A DNA stretch of 64,000 nucleotides, taken from contig NZ_JADYWL010000001.1 in the NCBI RefSeq assembly GCF_015864825.1, forward strand, positions 496,001-560,000, in the 5' to 3' direction. Below the pieces are notes generated by a model, which made no database searches, was not told where the DNA came from, and saw only the letters and a program-made list of their open reading frames with translations. A program made the translations under genes and the position numbers. Positions 28,414-38,417 of the stretch are shown here, in pieces (positions within the stretch are counted from its first letter, which is position 1; every line of letters starts with the position of its first letter). Source of the DNA: Psychrobacter sp. NZS113 (GTDB lineage Bacteria > Pseudomonadota > Gammaproteobacteria > Pseudomonadales > Moraxellaceae).

Positions 28414-29223
28414 CTAAGAGTCAGGTGCTTCAGCTTTTACATCTACGTCCTCTTCCCCAAGTTTATCCTCTGTACTTTCATCCGTTTGAGAGTCTGCAAT
28501 CCAATTTTTCATCTGTTTGATTTCAGGTTGTTGAGTGTCGATGATATCTTGCGCCAGTTGACGCATCTCTTCATCAGTACCATATTTCAGCTGGATAGTG
28601 GCCATTTCTACTGCGCCCAGATGATGCGGTAGCATGCCGCGCGTGAATGCCATGTCAGGGATGGGATCGGCAATACCTAGTACCATATCACCATTCAAAA
28701 CATCCATACTTCTAGCATAGGCTTGTTGCATAGCCTCAGTATTAGGTTTAGTTTTGGCTGTATCAGGATGGCTGGCAAGCCATTTATTCAAAATATCGAT
28801 TTCAATCTGTTGAGCGTCAATAATCTCTTGAGCAAGCTGACGCACTTTTTCATCAGTACCGTATTTCAGCTGAATTTTTGCCATGTCTATCGCGCCACGA
28901 TGATGCCCAAGCATGCTTTTAGCGAATGCAGTGTCAGGGTCGTTGTAACTCATACCGATCATCATTTCATCATGCATTCTGGTCATCGATTTTGTATAGT
29001 CTTTGAGCACATCAGTCATTTGGCTTTCGTCAATGATGTCTTCATTTTCCGCTAAGTCATTAGCTTCAGTTTCATCTTGAGTCTCTGCTATATCAGTCAC
29101 TGGCGTGGTGATTTCTTCGTCAGAGGTCGCTTCATTATTTTCTGTTGTCGGCTGACAGGCACTCAGTATGAGCGCAGCAGAAATACTGGTGACCAACAAT
29201 AAAAAACGATGAGAAGCAATCAT
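28414..29223 (-). CDS. Lipoprotein with two tandem DUF305 (ferritin-like) domains
   Basis: Exported lipoprotein of 269 residues: signal peptide with lipobox LSAC (acylated C23), then an acidic Glu/Asp/Thr linker. Two copies of a DUF305 domain follow, each with the histidine-methionine pattern. Copy one has MLGHHRGAIDMAKIQLKYGT and copy two has MLPHHLGAVEMATIQLKYGT. Copies cover about 83-150 and 170-240. DUF305 proteins resemble a four-helix metal-binding fold and are often linked to copper or silver tolerance, but no copper gene lies nearby. The near-identical halves point to a recent internal duplication. Confidence 0.85.
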   Translation of the reverse strand: MIASHRFLLLVTSISAALILSACQPTTENNEATSDEEITTPVTDIAETQDETEANDLAENEDIIDESQMTDVLKDYTKSMTRMHDEMMIGMSYNDPDTAFAKSMLGHHRGAIDMAKIQLKYGTDEKVRQLAQEIIDAQQIEIDILNKWLASHPDTAKTKPNTEAMQQAYARSMDVLNGDMVLGIADPIPDMAFTRGMLPHHLGAVEMATIQLKYGTDEEMRQLAQDIIDTQQPEIKQMKNWIADSQTDESTEDKLGEEDVDVKAEAPDS

Positions 29224-29459
29224 GATGTATTCCTATTATAAAATACCAAGTAACAAACAGAGGTAACAAACAAACGTGATCGATTACGCAAAACCAATCG
29301 CGTGCTGAATCTTATCAGATAAACCTTACTCATTCGAGACACTATGATTAATAGGTCGTAACGAAACTCATTTATCGTAGGGGAGGCTGCGTGAAGCCAG
29401 AATATAATGTGTTAGACGCTGGCATGCTTGTTTTTAATCATCGCTTGCTATGTACTCAT

Positions 29460-29750
29460 TTATTTTAGAAAATAACTGGTGTGAGGTAGCAGTATATTAT
29501 CAAACTCGACAAAGAAAATATAACCTCGCTCTTTATAAAAATCTAACGCTTGCAATGATGTCGTCTCTAACCGATAGTTTATTACTCCTTCGGAGAGGAG
29601 GCCATATTCTAAATATCGTAATAATTTTGAATCAAGCTCTTTTGCACTAGCGGATTCAGATACTCATCATTATTCAACATAGAACCAGCGCCTTTTAATT
29701 TCTCCAAGAATATCGCCTACTGTCTGATTGTTCTTGTTTTTAGCAACGCA
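29460..29750 (-). pseudogene. Decayed GNAT acetyltransferase
   Basis: On the minus strand, pieces of a GNAT protein can be read in two frames. One reads KNNQTVGDILGEIKRRWFYVE then a stop; the other reads AKELDSKLLRYLEYG, then RLETTSLQALDFYKERGY, then DNILLPHTSYFLK and a stop at 29460. The middle, which should carry the acetyl-CoA loop, is missing. The mix of frames and the gap between the pieces means at least one frameshift and one deletion. It precedes no intact copy of the same gene; the adjacent intact GNAT is a different subtype. Confidence 0.75.
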
Positions 29751-29990
29751 CTAGCTCTCTATCGATATATTGAGCCAATGTGTTTCTCATTGAATTTGTT
29801 TAGTCCAGCTCTGACTGATACAAAAGCCGCTTTGCCTTATTTTGTATCTTTAGCCTACAGAAAAGAAGTATCAACCCGTTAAGGCGTTAGTCACGTAAGG
29901 TATATGCCTTTCCAAACTACCTTGAAAATTAGAGGTAAAGCACAGTAAAAATGTCATACGTTGTGAGTCAACCTTCAAGCTCTTATTAGA

Positions 29991-30497
29991 CTAAAGTATT
30001 TTGAAGAAATAAACGGTTCCTTCTAGCTCTCCTGTAGAGCTACGTGCGAATTGCGGAATTTGACCCACCTCGGTGTAACCAATAGAACGATATAACGAAG
30101 ATGCAACGTCACCTACACGGGTATCGAGTACAAGTAATGACAAATTGATCTCAGACGCTACAGCTTCCATTAGCGACATTAGTTTCTTACTAACACCTTT
30201 ACCTCGAGCACCCGTATGAACCATGAGTTTTTCGACTTCTCCTCTATGTGAACCATTAGGCTTAGAACAGAGTGAGAGTTGGACTGCGCCTATTACGCTT
30301 CCGTCATCATATGCAAGGAACAATTTCCTAAGTCCTGATGCAAGTTCTGTTTCTACAGATGACCAATATGATTGTATTTCTTGCTCATTGACAGGTGTTA
30401 AGAAACCAACAGACGCGCCACTCTCGACACAGTCAATTAGCAATGGATGTAATTGCTCGACTAGATCTAAGGTAGTACTTATTTCCTTTATTTCCAT
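29991..30497 (-). CDS. GNAT family N-acetyltransferase
   Basis: Small cytoplasmic acetyltransferase of 168 residues. The acetyl-CoA-binding strand and loop are visible as VEKLMVHTGARGKGVSKKLM, with the Q/RxxGxG/A pattern as ARGKGV. The C-terminal region LYRSIGYTEVGQIP is also standard. Substrate cannot be inferred. The minus-strand ATG has a good AGGAG site. It lies beside a decayed GNAT gene and an RluE-like gene, with loosely packed, AT-rich spacers. Confidence 0.85.
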   Translation of the reverse strand: MEIKEISTTLDLVEQLHPLLIDCVESGASVGFLTPVNEQEIQSYWSSVETELASGLRKLFLAYDDGSVIGAVQLSLCSKPNGSHRGEVEKLMVHTGARGKGVSKKLMSLMEAVASEINLSLLVLDTRVGDVASSLYRSIGYTEVGQIPQFARSSTGELEGTVYFFKIL

Positions 30498-30704
30498 AGA
30501 ACGCTCCTGATTATTTAACGTTTTGCTATATAAAATCCTGTAACGCGCCCATCAATCATAATATCGACGAACATTTTTGGGTGTTTTATATCTATCTATG
30601 ATTAATGTCTTATCATCAATATGATTTTTATCCCAACCAATCTTTTTAATAGTGTTGAAAGATTTTTCTTATATAATGCTTTAACTAGCAATTTAGCAAT
30701 CCAA
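30498..30704 (-). other. AT-rich spacer with a coding-like remnant
   Basis: No intact gene. On the minus strand, 30668-30552 is a stop-bounded 38-codon stretch containing IKKIGWDKNHIDDKTLIID, then YKTPKNVRRYYD, with no start codon. It may be a gene fragment or chance. Confidence 0.3.
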
Positions 30705-31319
30705 CTATTGAGTAATACCTAACTGCTTACAGCGTTCACTATCTAAATGAATTCGTACAAACTCTCCAACAGCTAAATCACTTAACTCAAACCCTGCCAC
30801 TGACCAGCGTATCAAACGTAAGCAAGGTAGCCCCACATGTGCAGTCATGCGTCTTACTTGACGATTTTTACCTTCATATATCGTCAATATCAGCCATGAG
30901 TCTGGCACGCTTTTACGCTCACGTATCGGTGGGTCACGTTGCCAGAGCGGCATTGGCAATTCATCTTTACTGACATGTTTAATCTCAGCAGGTAGGGTTT
31001 TGCCATCTTTGAGAATCACACCTTTTTGGAGCTTGCTAAGCTGCTCAGAAGTAGGAATGCCTTCAACTTGTACTAAGTACGTCTTGCCTTGTTTCCGCCC
31101 AGCATTGGCTTTGGGTGGATGGGTGATTGCTTTGTTAACTCGACCGTCATCAGTCAGAATCAGCAAACCTTCTGAGGTCGCATCAAGCCTACCAGCCACG
31201 CGCAATGATTTGTCCGTAATGTATTCAGATAGCGTGGTGTGGTTGTTATTGCTGTCATCTCTGAACTGACTTTGCACGGCATAAGGCTTATTGAATAGTA
31301 CGAGACTAGAGGTCGACAT
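30705..31319 (-). CDS. 23S rRNA pseudouridine synthase, RluE/RsuA type
   Basis: RNA-modifying enzyme of the RsuA/RluB/E/F family, about 204 residues from the preferred ATG at 31319 (MSTSSLVLFNKPYAV). An AGGAAA site stands upstream of that ATG; the frame is open up to 31388 but the upstream part is unconserved. The catalytic aspartate is in VAGRLDATSEGLLILTDDG. The basic C-terminal segment GKNRQVRRMTAHVGLPCLRL is diagnostic of the family. No S4 domain is present, which favours RluE over RsuA or RluB. Confidence 0.87.
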   Translation of the reverse strand: MSTSSLVLFNKPYAVQSQFRDDSNNNHTTLSEYITDKSLRVAGRLDATSEGLLILTDDGRVNKAITHPPKANAGRKQGKTYLVQVEGIPTSEQLSKLQKGVILKDGKTLPAEIKHVSKDELPMPLWQRDPPIRERKSVPDSWLILTIYEGKNRQVRRMTAHVGLPCLRLIRWSVAGFELSDLAVGEFVRIHLDSERCKQLGITQ

Positions 31320-31814
31320 AAACAGCTGTTTCCTAAATATAAATGAGTCAGTATTACTTACTATCCAAATGATGATACACCCTAACATCTAAAATAAAAA
31401 TGAGCATACGCTCTAGATATACTGCGTCCTGCTACAAAAGTAAGGCAATACGAGCTAGAGGCTTCCACTTCATCTATATTTTGATAGTTTTTTCATATTT
31501 TTTGGATACTATATATTTTTCTAATTAAGATAAGCATCTATTATAAAGTGTTTTTCTACTGTTCACAGGGCCACTCATATTTTTTGCTAAGATGAATACA
31601 GGGCGTAGGCTGTATGATGGCAGCCAGAAAAGGGGTCTACAATATAATCGTTCCAATACAACTTGGATATGTTATTAAAGACCATAAAAAACACCTCAAC
31701 GCCCTAAGGCAGTTGAGGTGTTTTATTTACTAAGACTTAAACTTGCTTAATCACTTCTAGATATAAAACCCAAAAGCGATTGAGCTTAACTGTCTAAGTG
31801 CGATCGCTTAGGAA
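31320..31814. other. Spacer between icd and the pseudouridine synthase gene
   Basis: About 495 bp, AT-rich, with the icd terminator (31686-31724) near one end. No ORF recognised. Confidence 0.4.
31686..31724. terminator. Intrinsic terminator after icd
   Basis: Stem AACACCTCAAC with complement GTTGAGGTGTT and T/A runs on both sides, about 90 nt beyond the icd stop. Confidence 0.88.
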
Positions 31815-34034
31815 TTATAGCGATGCCAGTGTTTCGTTAAACAAAGCACTTGGACGCATGGCTTTCTTAGCCAATTCTTCATCGGCATAGTAGTAGCCCT
31901 TGATATCTACAGGCTTGCCTTGAGCTTGGTTAAGCTCTTTAACGATAGCATCTTCGCTGTCTTTAAGCTTTTGGGCAAATGGTGTAAATTGTGCTTTTAG
32001 CTCGCTATCTTGATCTTGTGCTGCCAGCTCTTCAGCCCAGTACATGGCCAGATAGAAGTGACTACCACGGTTGTCTAATTCACCTGTTTTGCGTGATGGT
32101 GACTTGTCATTCAACAGCAGTTTTTCTGTCGCTGTATCTAGCGTGTCAGCCAATATTTTGGCTTTAGCATTGTTATCGTTCTCTGCTAAATGCTCCAAAG
32201 ATACGGTCAAGGCTAAAAACTCACCCAATGAATCCCAACGTAAATGGTTTTCTTCTACGAGCTGCTCAACGTGTTTCGGAGCTGAGCCACCTGCACCTGT
32301 TTCGAACAGACCACCACCTTTCATTAGTGGTACGACTGATAGCATTTTGGCACTGGTGCCTAGCTCTAGAATTGGGAACAAGTCAGTTAGGTAATCACGC
32401 AAGATGTTACCAGTAGCAGAGATAGTATCTAGACCACGAGCAACGCGCTCTAGCGTATAACGCATGGCACGAACTTGTGACATGATTTCAATGTGTAGAC
32501 CTGTAGTGTCATGATCCTTCAAGTAAGTTTGAACTTTTTTGATCAGCTCATTCTCATGTGGACGATATGGGTCTAACCAGAAGATAACAGGTGTGTCTGA
32601 TTCGCGCGCACGGCGAACAGCCAGTTTCACCCAATCTTGGATAGGATCATCTTTAACCTGACACATGCGCCAGATATCACCTTTTTCGACACGTTTTTCG
32701 AGTAATACTTCATCAGTATCTACGTCAACAATACGTGCAATACCAGCATTGCTCGACTCAAAAGTCTTGTCATGTGAGCCGTACTCTTCTGCTTTTTGCG
32801 CCATCAAGCCAACGTTAGGGACAGTACCCATTGTCGTTGGATCAAAGTTACCATGCCATTTGCAGAAGTTGATCATTTCTTGATAAATACGTGCAAAGGT
32901 AGATTCAGGCATAACGGCTTTGCAATCATATAGTTTGCCATCAGCGCCCCACATTTTACCGCCATTACGAATCATAGCAGGCATTGATGCATCTACGATA
33001 ATGTCGCTTGGCGAATGGAAGTTAGTGATGCCTTTTGAAGAATCAACCATGGCCAGACGTGGGCGATGCTCTTGGCAAGCATGCAAGTCTTGTTCAATCT
33101 CTTCACGCTTTGAGGCTGGCAAAGTTGCAATTTTGTCGAACAAATCAGCCATGCCGTTGTTGACGTTAATGCCTAGCTCGTCAAACGTTGCGCCATGTTT
33201 TGCAAAGGCTTCTTTGTAGTAGATACGAACCGCGTGACCAAATACGATAGGGTGTGACACCTTCATCATAGTGGCTTTTACGTGTAGTGAGAACAGAATA
33301 CCGGCTTCGCGGCAATCTTCCATTTCACGCTCATAAAAGTCTAGCAATGCCTGTTTGCTCATAACCATTAGGTCAATCACTTCTTTATCAAGCAAAGCGA
33401 TCTTAGGTTTCAAGACTTTATTGGTGCCGTCATCAAGTAACAGCTCCATACGTACGGTACGAGCTTTGTCTAAAGTGATAGATTGCTCGCCATCATAGAA
33501 GTCACCGCCATGCATGTGTGACACATGCGTGCTTGACCATTGCTTCCACTCACCCATAGAATGCGGATGCTTGCGAGCATAGTTTTTGACAGCTTTAGGG
33601 GCGCGGCGATCTGAGTTACCTTCACGTAATACAGGGTTAACCGAGCTACCTAAGCTTTTACCATAACGGCGACGCAGTTCTATTTCTTCGTCAGTCTGTG
33701 GATCTTCTGGGAAATTAGGTAACGCAAAGCCTTTGCTTTGCAACTCTTTGATACAGGCTTTAAGCTGCTGTACAGAAGCACTGATGTTTGGCAGTTTAAT
33801 GATATTGGTGTTTGGATCTTGTGTCAGACGACCAAGCTCAGCCAAATTGTTTGGTACGCGTTGCTCTTCTGTCAAATATTCTGGGAATTCAGCCAATACT
33901 CGCGCTGCAACAGAGATATCAGTTGTCTCAACAGCAATCCCTGCCGTTTTAGTAAACGCTTCGACAATAGGTAAGAATGAAAGGGTTGCTAGAGCAGGCG
34001 CCTCATCAGTTTTTGTATAAATAATTTTTGACAT
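31815..34034 (-). CDS. icd: NADP-dependent isocitrate dehydrogenase, monomeric type
   Basis: TCA-cycle enzyme oxidising isocitrate to 2-oxoglutarate with NADP+. At 739 residues with no relation in size to the 45-kDa dimeric enzyme, it belongs to the monomeric class. Visible landmarks are the N-terminus [19 protein letters not shown], the substrate region [15 protein letters not shown], and the [20 protein letters not shown] segment. This isoform is common in marine and cold-living gammaproteobacteria, sometimes as a second, cold-induced copy (IcdII). Whether a dimeric copy exists elsewhere cannot be seen. Monocistronic. Confidence 0.96.
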   Translation of the reverse strand: MSKIIYTKTDEAPALATLSFLPIVEAFTKTAGIAVETTDISVAARVLAEFPEYLTEEQRVPNNLAELGRLTQDPNTNIIKLPNISASVQQLKACIKELQSKGFALPNFPEDPQTDEEIELRRRYGKSLGSSVNPVLREGNSDRRAPKAVKNYARKHPHSMGEWKQWSSTHVSHMHGGDFYDGEQSITLDKARTVRMELLLDDGTNKVLKPKIALLDKEVIDLMVMSKQALLDFYEREMEDCREAGILFSLHVKATMMKVSHPIVFGHAVRIYYKEAFAKHGATFDELGINVNNGMADLFDKIATLPASKREEIEQDLHACQEHRPRLAMVDSSKGITNFHSPSDIIVDASMPAMIRNGGKMWGADGKLYDCKAVMPESTFARIYQEMINFCKWHGNFDPTTMGTVPNVGLMAQKAEEYGSHDKTFESSNAGIARIVDVDTDEVLLEKRVEKGDIWRMCQVKDDPIQDWVKLAVRRARESDTPVIFWLDPYRPHENELIKKVQTYLKDHDTTGLHIEIMSQVRAMRYTLERVARGLDTISATGNILRDYLTDLFPILELGTSAKMLSVVPLMKGGGLFETGAGGSAPKHVEQLVEENHLRWDSLGEFLALTVSLEHLAENDNNAKAKILADTLDTATEKLLLNDKSPSRKTGELDNRGSHFYLAMYWAEELAAQDQDSELKAQFTPFAQKLKDSEDAIVKELNQAQGKPVDIKGYYYADEELAKKAMRPSALFNETLASL

Positions 34035-34649
34035 TGTAATCGGGTATCCCTTTAGTTGTCGTTAAAAATAATACGTACACATAAATTCGAATATCGTTGG
34101 ATCATACTATGCAATAACGAATTATGTGGTTAGATCAAGTACATCATATGTAGTCTCAGAAATGTTGGAGACCATTTAAATTTTTCTTTTACGCACGGCT
34201 ATTAGCGTTCATCAAACAGGCCTCTTAAAACAGTACGGTGCTTTGATTGTCTGTCCGAAATGACCTGAAGGGTGAACTGCTGACTTCATATTATAGTTAA
34301 TCCACTATAAATCGGCTATGATGTCAATCTTGTATAATGAACTAAGTATACTGTTTTCGCTCATATCCTATGTATCTGAATTATATTAAGCTAATAACAA
34401 CCTTATTCTACCAGTCATCAGCTTCGATATCATCTTTTCCATGCAACTACTGTCTTTTCATTGGCTTTTATAATGAGATGGAGAATAGGATATCAGCACC
34501 ATTATAAAACATAGCCACCTCTATTATAGTAGGTGGTTTTTTATTGCATATAGATGAAATTTTGCAAATTGTGACAGCAAACTATCAAAAATTTGCTAGG
34601 CTAGGTCACTAATCAATCGGTTATCGATAAATATATAGCGATTATAATA
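34035..34649. other. Divergent spacer with an orphan terminator, possible small-RNA gene
   Basis: A 615-bp spacer between divergent icd and the COG3146-type gene. It carries a TATAAT box at 34333-34338 and an intrinsic terminator at 34514-34543 on the plus strand with no gene between. A small RNA of about 200 nt is possible. A second candidate promoter (TTGTGA ... TAGGCT near 34570-34603) lies after the terminator and probably serves the downstream gene. Confidence 0.45.
34514..34543 (+). terminator. Orphan intrinsic terminator
   Basis: Stem GCCACCT/AGGTGGT followed by TTTTTTATT. The only genes nearby start by diverging from it, so it terminates an unannotated plus-strand transcript or acts as an attenuator. 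Confidence 0.75.
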
Positions 34650-36041
34650 ATGACAAACAGTATGAGTTTAGAATACGCGCTGATTAATGATACCAGTTGG
34701 CAGAGCCAAGCAGACTGGCAGACACCAGATACGCCTTTTATGTCATTTGCCTTTTGGCAAGCACTGGCAGACACAGGTGCGATTGGCGAGCAAGCAGGCT
34801 GGCTACCAATATTTATTTTGGTGCACCGTGTTGCCAATTATGCTGATGGCGAAGACAGCAATGATAAAGAAGACAGCAATGGCAATGCAATAGACGGTAT
34901 AGAAGGACATGCATTACATCCTGTTGCGGTATTACCCGTATTCATAAAGGGTCATCATCGCGGTGAGTTCGTGTTTGATCATGCATGGGCAGAAGCCTAT
35001 GCACGCTATGGCATTGATTATTATCCGCGATTGGTCAGTAGCGTCCCTTATACACCGATTACCGGTCAGCGCTTGTGGTTGGCGACAGGCGAAACATTAA
35101 GTGAAGAAGTGATAAAAACAGCTATCGCAGGTGTTGATGATATTGCTCAGCAAGTAGGTGCATCCAGCTGGCATGGACTGTTTGTCACGCCCGAGTTGGC
35201 TTCTGTCGCGACCGCAGCGCTGCCGACAGATATCGATATAGAGCATGCGTTAGCAGCCCAAGATAATGGCTTAGAGCAAACCGCAATTGAGATGCCTATA
35301 TTAGAGCGTCAAGGCTGTCAGTTCTTGTGGCAAAATAAAGACTTACTACAAAAAGGTCAGCCATTCGCAGATTTTGATGCATTTCTAATGACACTAAAAG
35401 CCAAAAAACGTAAAACCATCCGTGCTGAGCGTCGCAAAGTTGCTGAGCAAAATATCAGCTGTCAGCGTAAGTGTGGGGCGGATATTACCGATGCCGATTG
35501 GAAGGCATTTTATCACTGCTATGTGATGACGTATGCGGTGCGTGGTCAACAGCCTTATCTGACGATAGATTTTTTTATGGCATTAGCACAGAGCATGCCT
35601 GAGCATTTGATGCTCGCCCAAGCACTCAATGATGATGGCGAAATCATTGCTAGCAGTCTGTTCTTGTACGATAAACCTGATAGCGACAATGTTAATGGTG
35701 ATGTTGATAATAATGCGACTTTATATGGGCGCTATTGGGGCGCGCTGGGCGAGTACGACAGTTTGCACTTTGAGCTGTGCTACTATCAGGGTATCGAGTT
35801 TGCCATTGAGCAAGGTCTGACGTATTTCGATCCAGGTACGCAAGGGGAGCATAAACTGATTCGTGGTTTTATCCCAACCACGACGCACTCGCTGCACCGT
35901 ATTTATGATCCACGTTTTGTACCCGCGATTGCAGATTTTTGCCGCAAAGACCGTGAGCACATGGCGCAGTATCGTCAGCAGGCATTTGAGGCCTTGCCGT
36001 TTAATGCGGACAATATGCCAGAGTTTGATACGAACAATTAG
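34650..36041 (+). CDS. COG3146/DUF482 family protein, GNAT-like
   Basis: A 463-residue cytoplasmic protein of the peptidogalycan-biosynthesis/DUF482 family, which has a GNAT fold similar to FemX-type transferases. Typical segments are the N-terminal SWQSQADWQTPDTPFMSFAFWQAL, LTLKAKKRKTIRAERRKV and the C-terminal YFDPGTQGEHKLIRGFIPT with CDPR-like HSLHRIYDPRF. Biochemical role is not established. It contains a poorly conserved acidic, Asp/Asn-rich insert near residue 70 and another near residue 340. It is followed by ubiC after 43 bp, so the two probably share a transcript. Confidence 0.82.
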   Translation: MTNSMSLEYALINDTSWQSQADWQTPDTPFMSFAFWQALADTGAIGEQAGWLPIFILVHRVANYADGEDSNDKEDSNGNAIDGIEGHALHPVAVLPVFIKGHHRGEFVFDHAWAEAYARYGIDYYPRLVSSVPYTPITGQRLWLATGETLSEEVIKTAIAGVDDIAQQVGASSWHGLFVTPELASVATAALPTDIDIEHALAAQDNGLEQTAIEMPILERQGCQFLWQNKDLLQKGQPFADFDAFLMTLKAKKRKTIRAERRKVAEQNISCQRKCGADITDADWKAFYHCYVMTYAVRGQQPYLTIDFFMALAQSMPEHLMLAQALNDDGEIIASSLFLYDKPDSDNVNGDVDNNATLYGRYWGALGEYDSLHFELCYYQGIEFAIEQGLTYFDPGTQGEHKLIRGFIPTTTHSLHRIYDPRFVPAIADFCRKDREHMAQYRQQAFEALPFNADNMPEFDTNN

Positions 36042-36084
36042 TGCCAGCTCCTCTTATTTAATACTTCACAATTAGCCGTTAACT

Positions 36085-36588
36085 ATGTCCAGTACTCAAA
36101 CGTCCTGTTTTAGCAATCCCTCACCTCCTAGTGAGCTACTACCGTGGCTCAACGCCAAAGGCTCTCTCACTGCCATGCTGGAAGTAAAAGCTGGGCAGCC
36201 TTTGCGTGTAGAGCGCAGTTTTGAGGGCTATCGGCAGCTGTCTCTGATACAAAAGCAACAATTGGACCTGCAAGGGTCAGCGCTTAATCGTCCGATGTTG
36301 GCTTGGGTGCGTGAAGTACAGCTTTATGGTGATGATGAATTACCATGGGTACAAGCACAAAGTATCTTTCCGCTATCCAGTCTAAAAGGCCGCGCACGCC
36401 GTCTACAACAGCTCAAAGGTACTCCCATCGGTTATGTGCTATTCAAGCGCAGCCGAACACTACCTAATCAGCGATTTATTCAGCAAACGGCCACAGGTTG
36501 GCAACGGCAAACCCGTTATGATTGGTATGGTCGTACGCTAATGATCAGTGAAACGTTCCTACCTGAGTTTTTATCTAGCCACGCTTAA
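36085..36588 (+). CDS. ubiC: Chorismate lyase UbiC
   Basis: Removes pyruvate from chorismate to give 4-hydroxybenzoate, the first committed step of ubiquinone synthesis. The 167-residue protein has the family pattern: SLTAMLEVKAGQPLRVE, WVREVQLYGDDELPWVQAQSI and the arginine/glycine stretch GTPIGYVLFK. The TLMISETFLPEF end carries the catalytic-pocket glutamate. No ubiA is adjacent here, unlike the E. coli ubiCA arrangement. The terminator follows about 110 nt later. Confidence 0.88.
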   Translation: MSSTQTSCFSNPSPPSELLPWLNAKGSLTAMLEVKAGQPLRVERSFEGYRQLSLIQKQQLDLQGSALNRPMLAWVREVQLYGDDELPWVQAQSIFPLSSLKGRARRLQQLKGTPIGYVLFKRSRTLPNQRFIQQTATGWQRQTRYDWYGRTLMISETFLPEFLSSHA

Positions 36589-37055
36589 AAATATTTTATG
36601 CCTATATACGTGTAAAACAGCATATCGCCAAGAATTCATAGCAGGTAAATCCTTTATTTTATTGGCTATTTATCTGTGTTATATGGTCATTTAATTCCCT
36701 CATCTTAAGGTGAGGTTTTTTTGCGTTCGCAGCACAAATTTTCATGTTACACTTAATCTTTAGCGATGATATCGATGCATATGTGTATCGAATTTATTGC
36801 CGAATTGGACAACTTCATGGCTGGCCACTCGCCTGCGTTTATTCTTATTTTAATCTCAGCTAATAGACCCCATTCACAATAATGGTCATACCATAAAACA
36901 GATTGTAGAAAAACAACAGACTGCTGAAAAACAGTGCAGAGGTATCACGCGTACTTCTAGCGGCATTGACGCAGTAGTTGTTTTATTGTGGGCAAGCTAT
37001 AAGCTTCTCTTAAATGACATTTTCTCAATGACAGTCACTACTTAGGACATTAAAT
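36589..37055 (+). other. Spacer between ubiC and glyA
   Basis: Holds the ubiC terminator (36698-36722) and then about 330 bp leading to glyA with an AGGA ribosome site. I see no glycine riboswitch pattern. Confidence 0.45.
36698..36722 (+). terminator. Terminator after ubiC
   Basis: Near-palindrome CCTCATCTTAAGGTGAGG followed by seven T. Confidence 0.8.
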
Positions 37056-38312
37056 ATGTTTAAAAATATCTCTCTTCAAAGTTTTGATCCAGTACTTGCT
37101 GAAGCGATGGCCGCAGAAAGCGTTCGTCAAGAAAACCACATTGAGCTTATTGCTTCTGAAAACTACTGCTCACAAGCAGTGATGGAAGCGCAAGGTACTG
37201 ACCTAACCAACAAATACGCTGAAGGCTATCCTGGTAAGCGTTATTATGGTGGTTGTGAGCATGTAGACGTCGTAGAGCAACTGGCTATTGACCGTGCTAA
37301 AGAGTTGTTCGGTGCAGAGTATGTGAACGTTCAGCCACATTCTGGTAGCCAAGCAAACTCAGCGGTATTTTTAGCATTGCTAGAAGCCAATGACACGGTA
37401 TTGGGCATGAGCCTAGATGCTGGTGGTCACTTGACTCATGGCGCGCACATCAACTTTTCAGGCCTGAACTACAATGCCGTACAGTATGGATTGGTAGATG
37501 GTACTGGTCTTATTGATTATGACCAAGTAGATGCTCTAGCACGTGAGCACAAGCCTAAAATGATCATCGCTGGTTTTTCGGCATATTCACAAGTAGTCGA
37601 TTGGCAGCGTTTCCGTGACATCGCGGACGAAGTAGGCGCTTACTTGTTAGTAGATATGGCTCACGTTGCAGGCCTAGTTGCTGGCGGTGTTTATCCAAGC
37701 CCAGTACCATTCGCTGATGTCGTAACTACTACTACGCACAAAACCCTACGTGGCCCACGCTCAGGTATGATTTTGTCTCGTGATGAAGTACTTGCTAAAA
37801 AACTAAATTCTGCTGTATTCCCGGGCAACCAAGGTGGCCCATTGATGCATGTTATCGCTGCGAAAGCGGTTTGTTTCAAAGAAGCATTGGAAGGCAACTT
37901 CTCTACTTATCAGCAGCAAGTGGTGAAAAATGCACAAGCGATGGCAAAAGTGGTTCAAGAGCGCGGCTATGAAGTCATCTCTGGCGGTACTGAAAACCAT
38001 CTAATGCTGATCAGCCTCGTTAAGCAAGAAATGACGGGTAAAGAAGCGGACAAATGGCTTGGCGAAGCTCACATCACTGTGAACAAAAACGCTGTACCAA
38101 ACGATCCAAAATCTCCGTTCGTAACGTCTGGTATCCGTATCGGTACACCAGCGATTACTACTCGCGGCTTCAACGAAGCACAAGCGGGCGAGTTGGCAGG
38201 TTGGATTTGTGACGTGCTAGACAGCCGCGGTGATGAAGCGGTTGCTACTGAAGTACGCGGTAAAGTAGAAGCGATCTGTGCAGAGTTACCAGTTTACGAA
38301 AAAAACCAGTAA
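37056..38312 (+). CDS. glyA: Serine hydroxymethyltransferase GlyA
   Basis: PLP enzyme interconverting serine and glycine with tetrahydrofolate, the main one-carbon source. The 418-residue length is standard. The active-site lysine lies in [14 protein letters not shown], the [11 protein letters not shown] motif is near the start, and [18 protein letters not shown] follows. The C-terminal end [14 protein letters not shown] occurs again in a degenerate copy at 41208-41249 (see findings). Strong terminator follows. The downstream alanine/glycine symporter is metabolically related but separately transcribed. Confidence 0.97.
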   Translation: MFKNISLQSFDPVLAEAMAAESVRQENHIELIASENYCSQAVMEAQGTDLTNKYAEGYPGKRYYGGCEHVDVVEQLAIDRAKELFGAEYVNVQPHSGSQANSAVFLALLEANDTVLGMSLDAGGHLTHGAHINFSGLNYNAVQYGLVDGTGLIDYDQVDALAREHKPKMIIAGFSAYSQVVDWQRFRDIADEVGAYLLVDMAHVAGLVAGGVYPSPVPFADVVTTTTHKTLRGPRSGMILSRDEVLAKKLNSAVFPGNQGGPLMHVIAAKAVCFKEALEGNFSTYQQQVVKNAQAMAKVVQERGYEVISGGTENHLMLISLVKQEMTGKEADKWLGEAHITVNKNAVPNDPKSPFVTSGIRIGTPAITTRGFNEAQAGELAGWICDVLDSRGDEAVATEVRGKVEAICAELPVYEKNQ

Positions 38313-38360
38313 GCTTAACTTTGTACTGATTTAGACGGCGCTTATTAAGCGTTGTATGAT

Positions 38361-38399
38361 AAAAAACCGCTTAGCTTTTGCTAGGCGGTTTTTCTTTTT
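38361..38399 (+). terminator. Terminator after glyA
   Basis: Stem ACCGCTTAGC with complement GCTAGGCGGT (one G-T pair) followed by a T-run. A degenerate copy of this terminator is at about 41319-41345. Confidence 0.9.
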
Positions 38400-38417
38400 T
38401 AATAAAAGGATAATTCA

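Noticed and set aside
29880..29960. Integron attC-like words near the GNAT remnant
   Set aside because: GTTAG-containing words do not form the paired core sites or the folded structure of attC, and no integron integrase is in the window.
36723..37055. Glycine riboswitch before glyA
   Set aside because: No paired aptamer-like conserved motifs could be found by eye in the leader.
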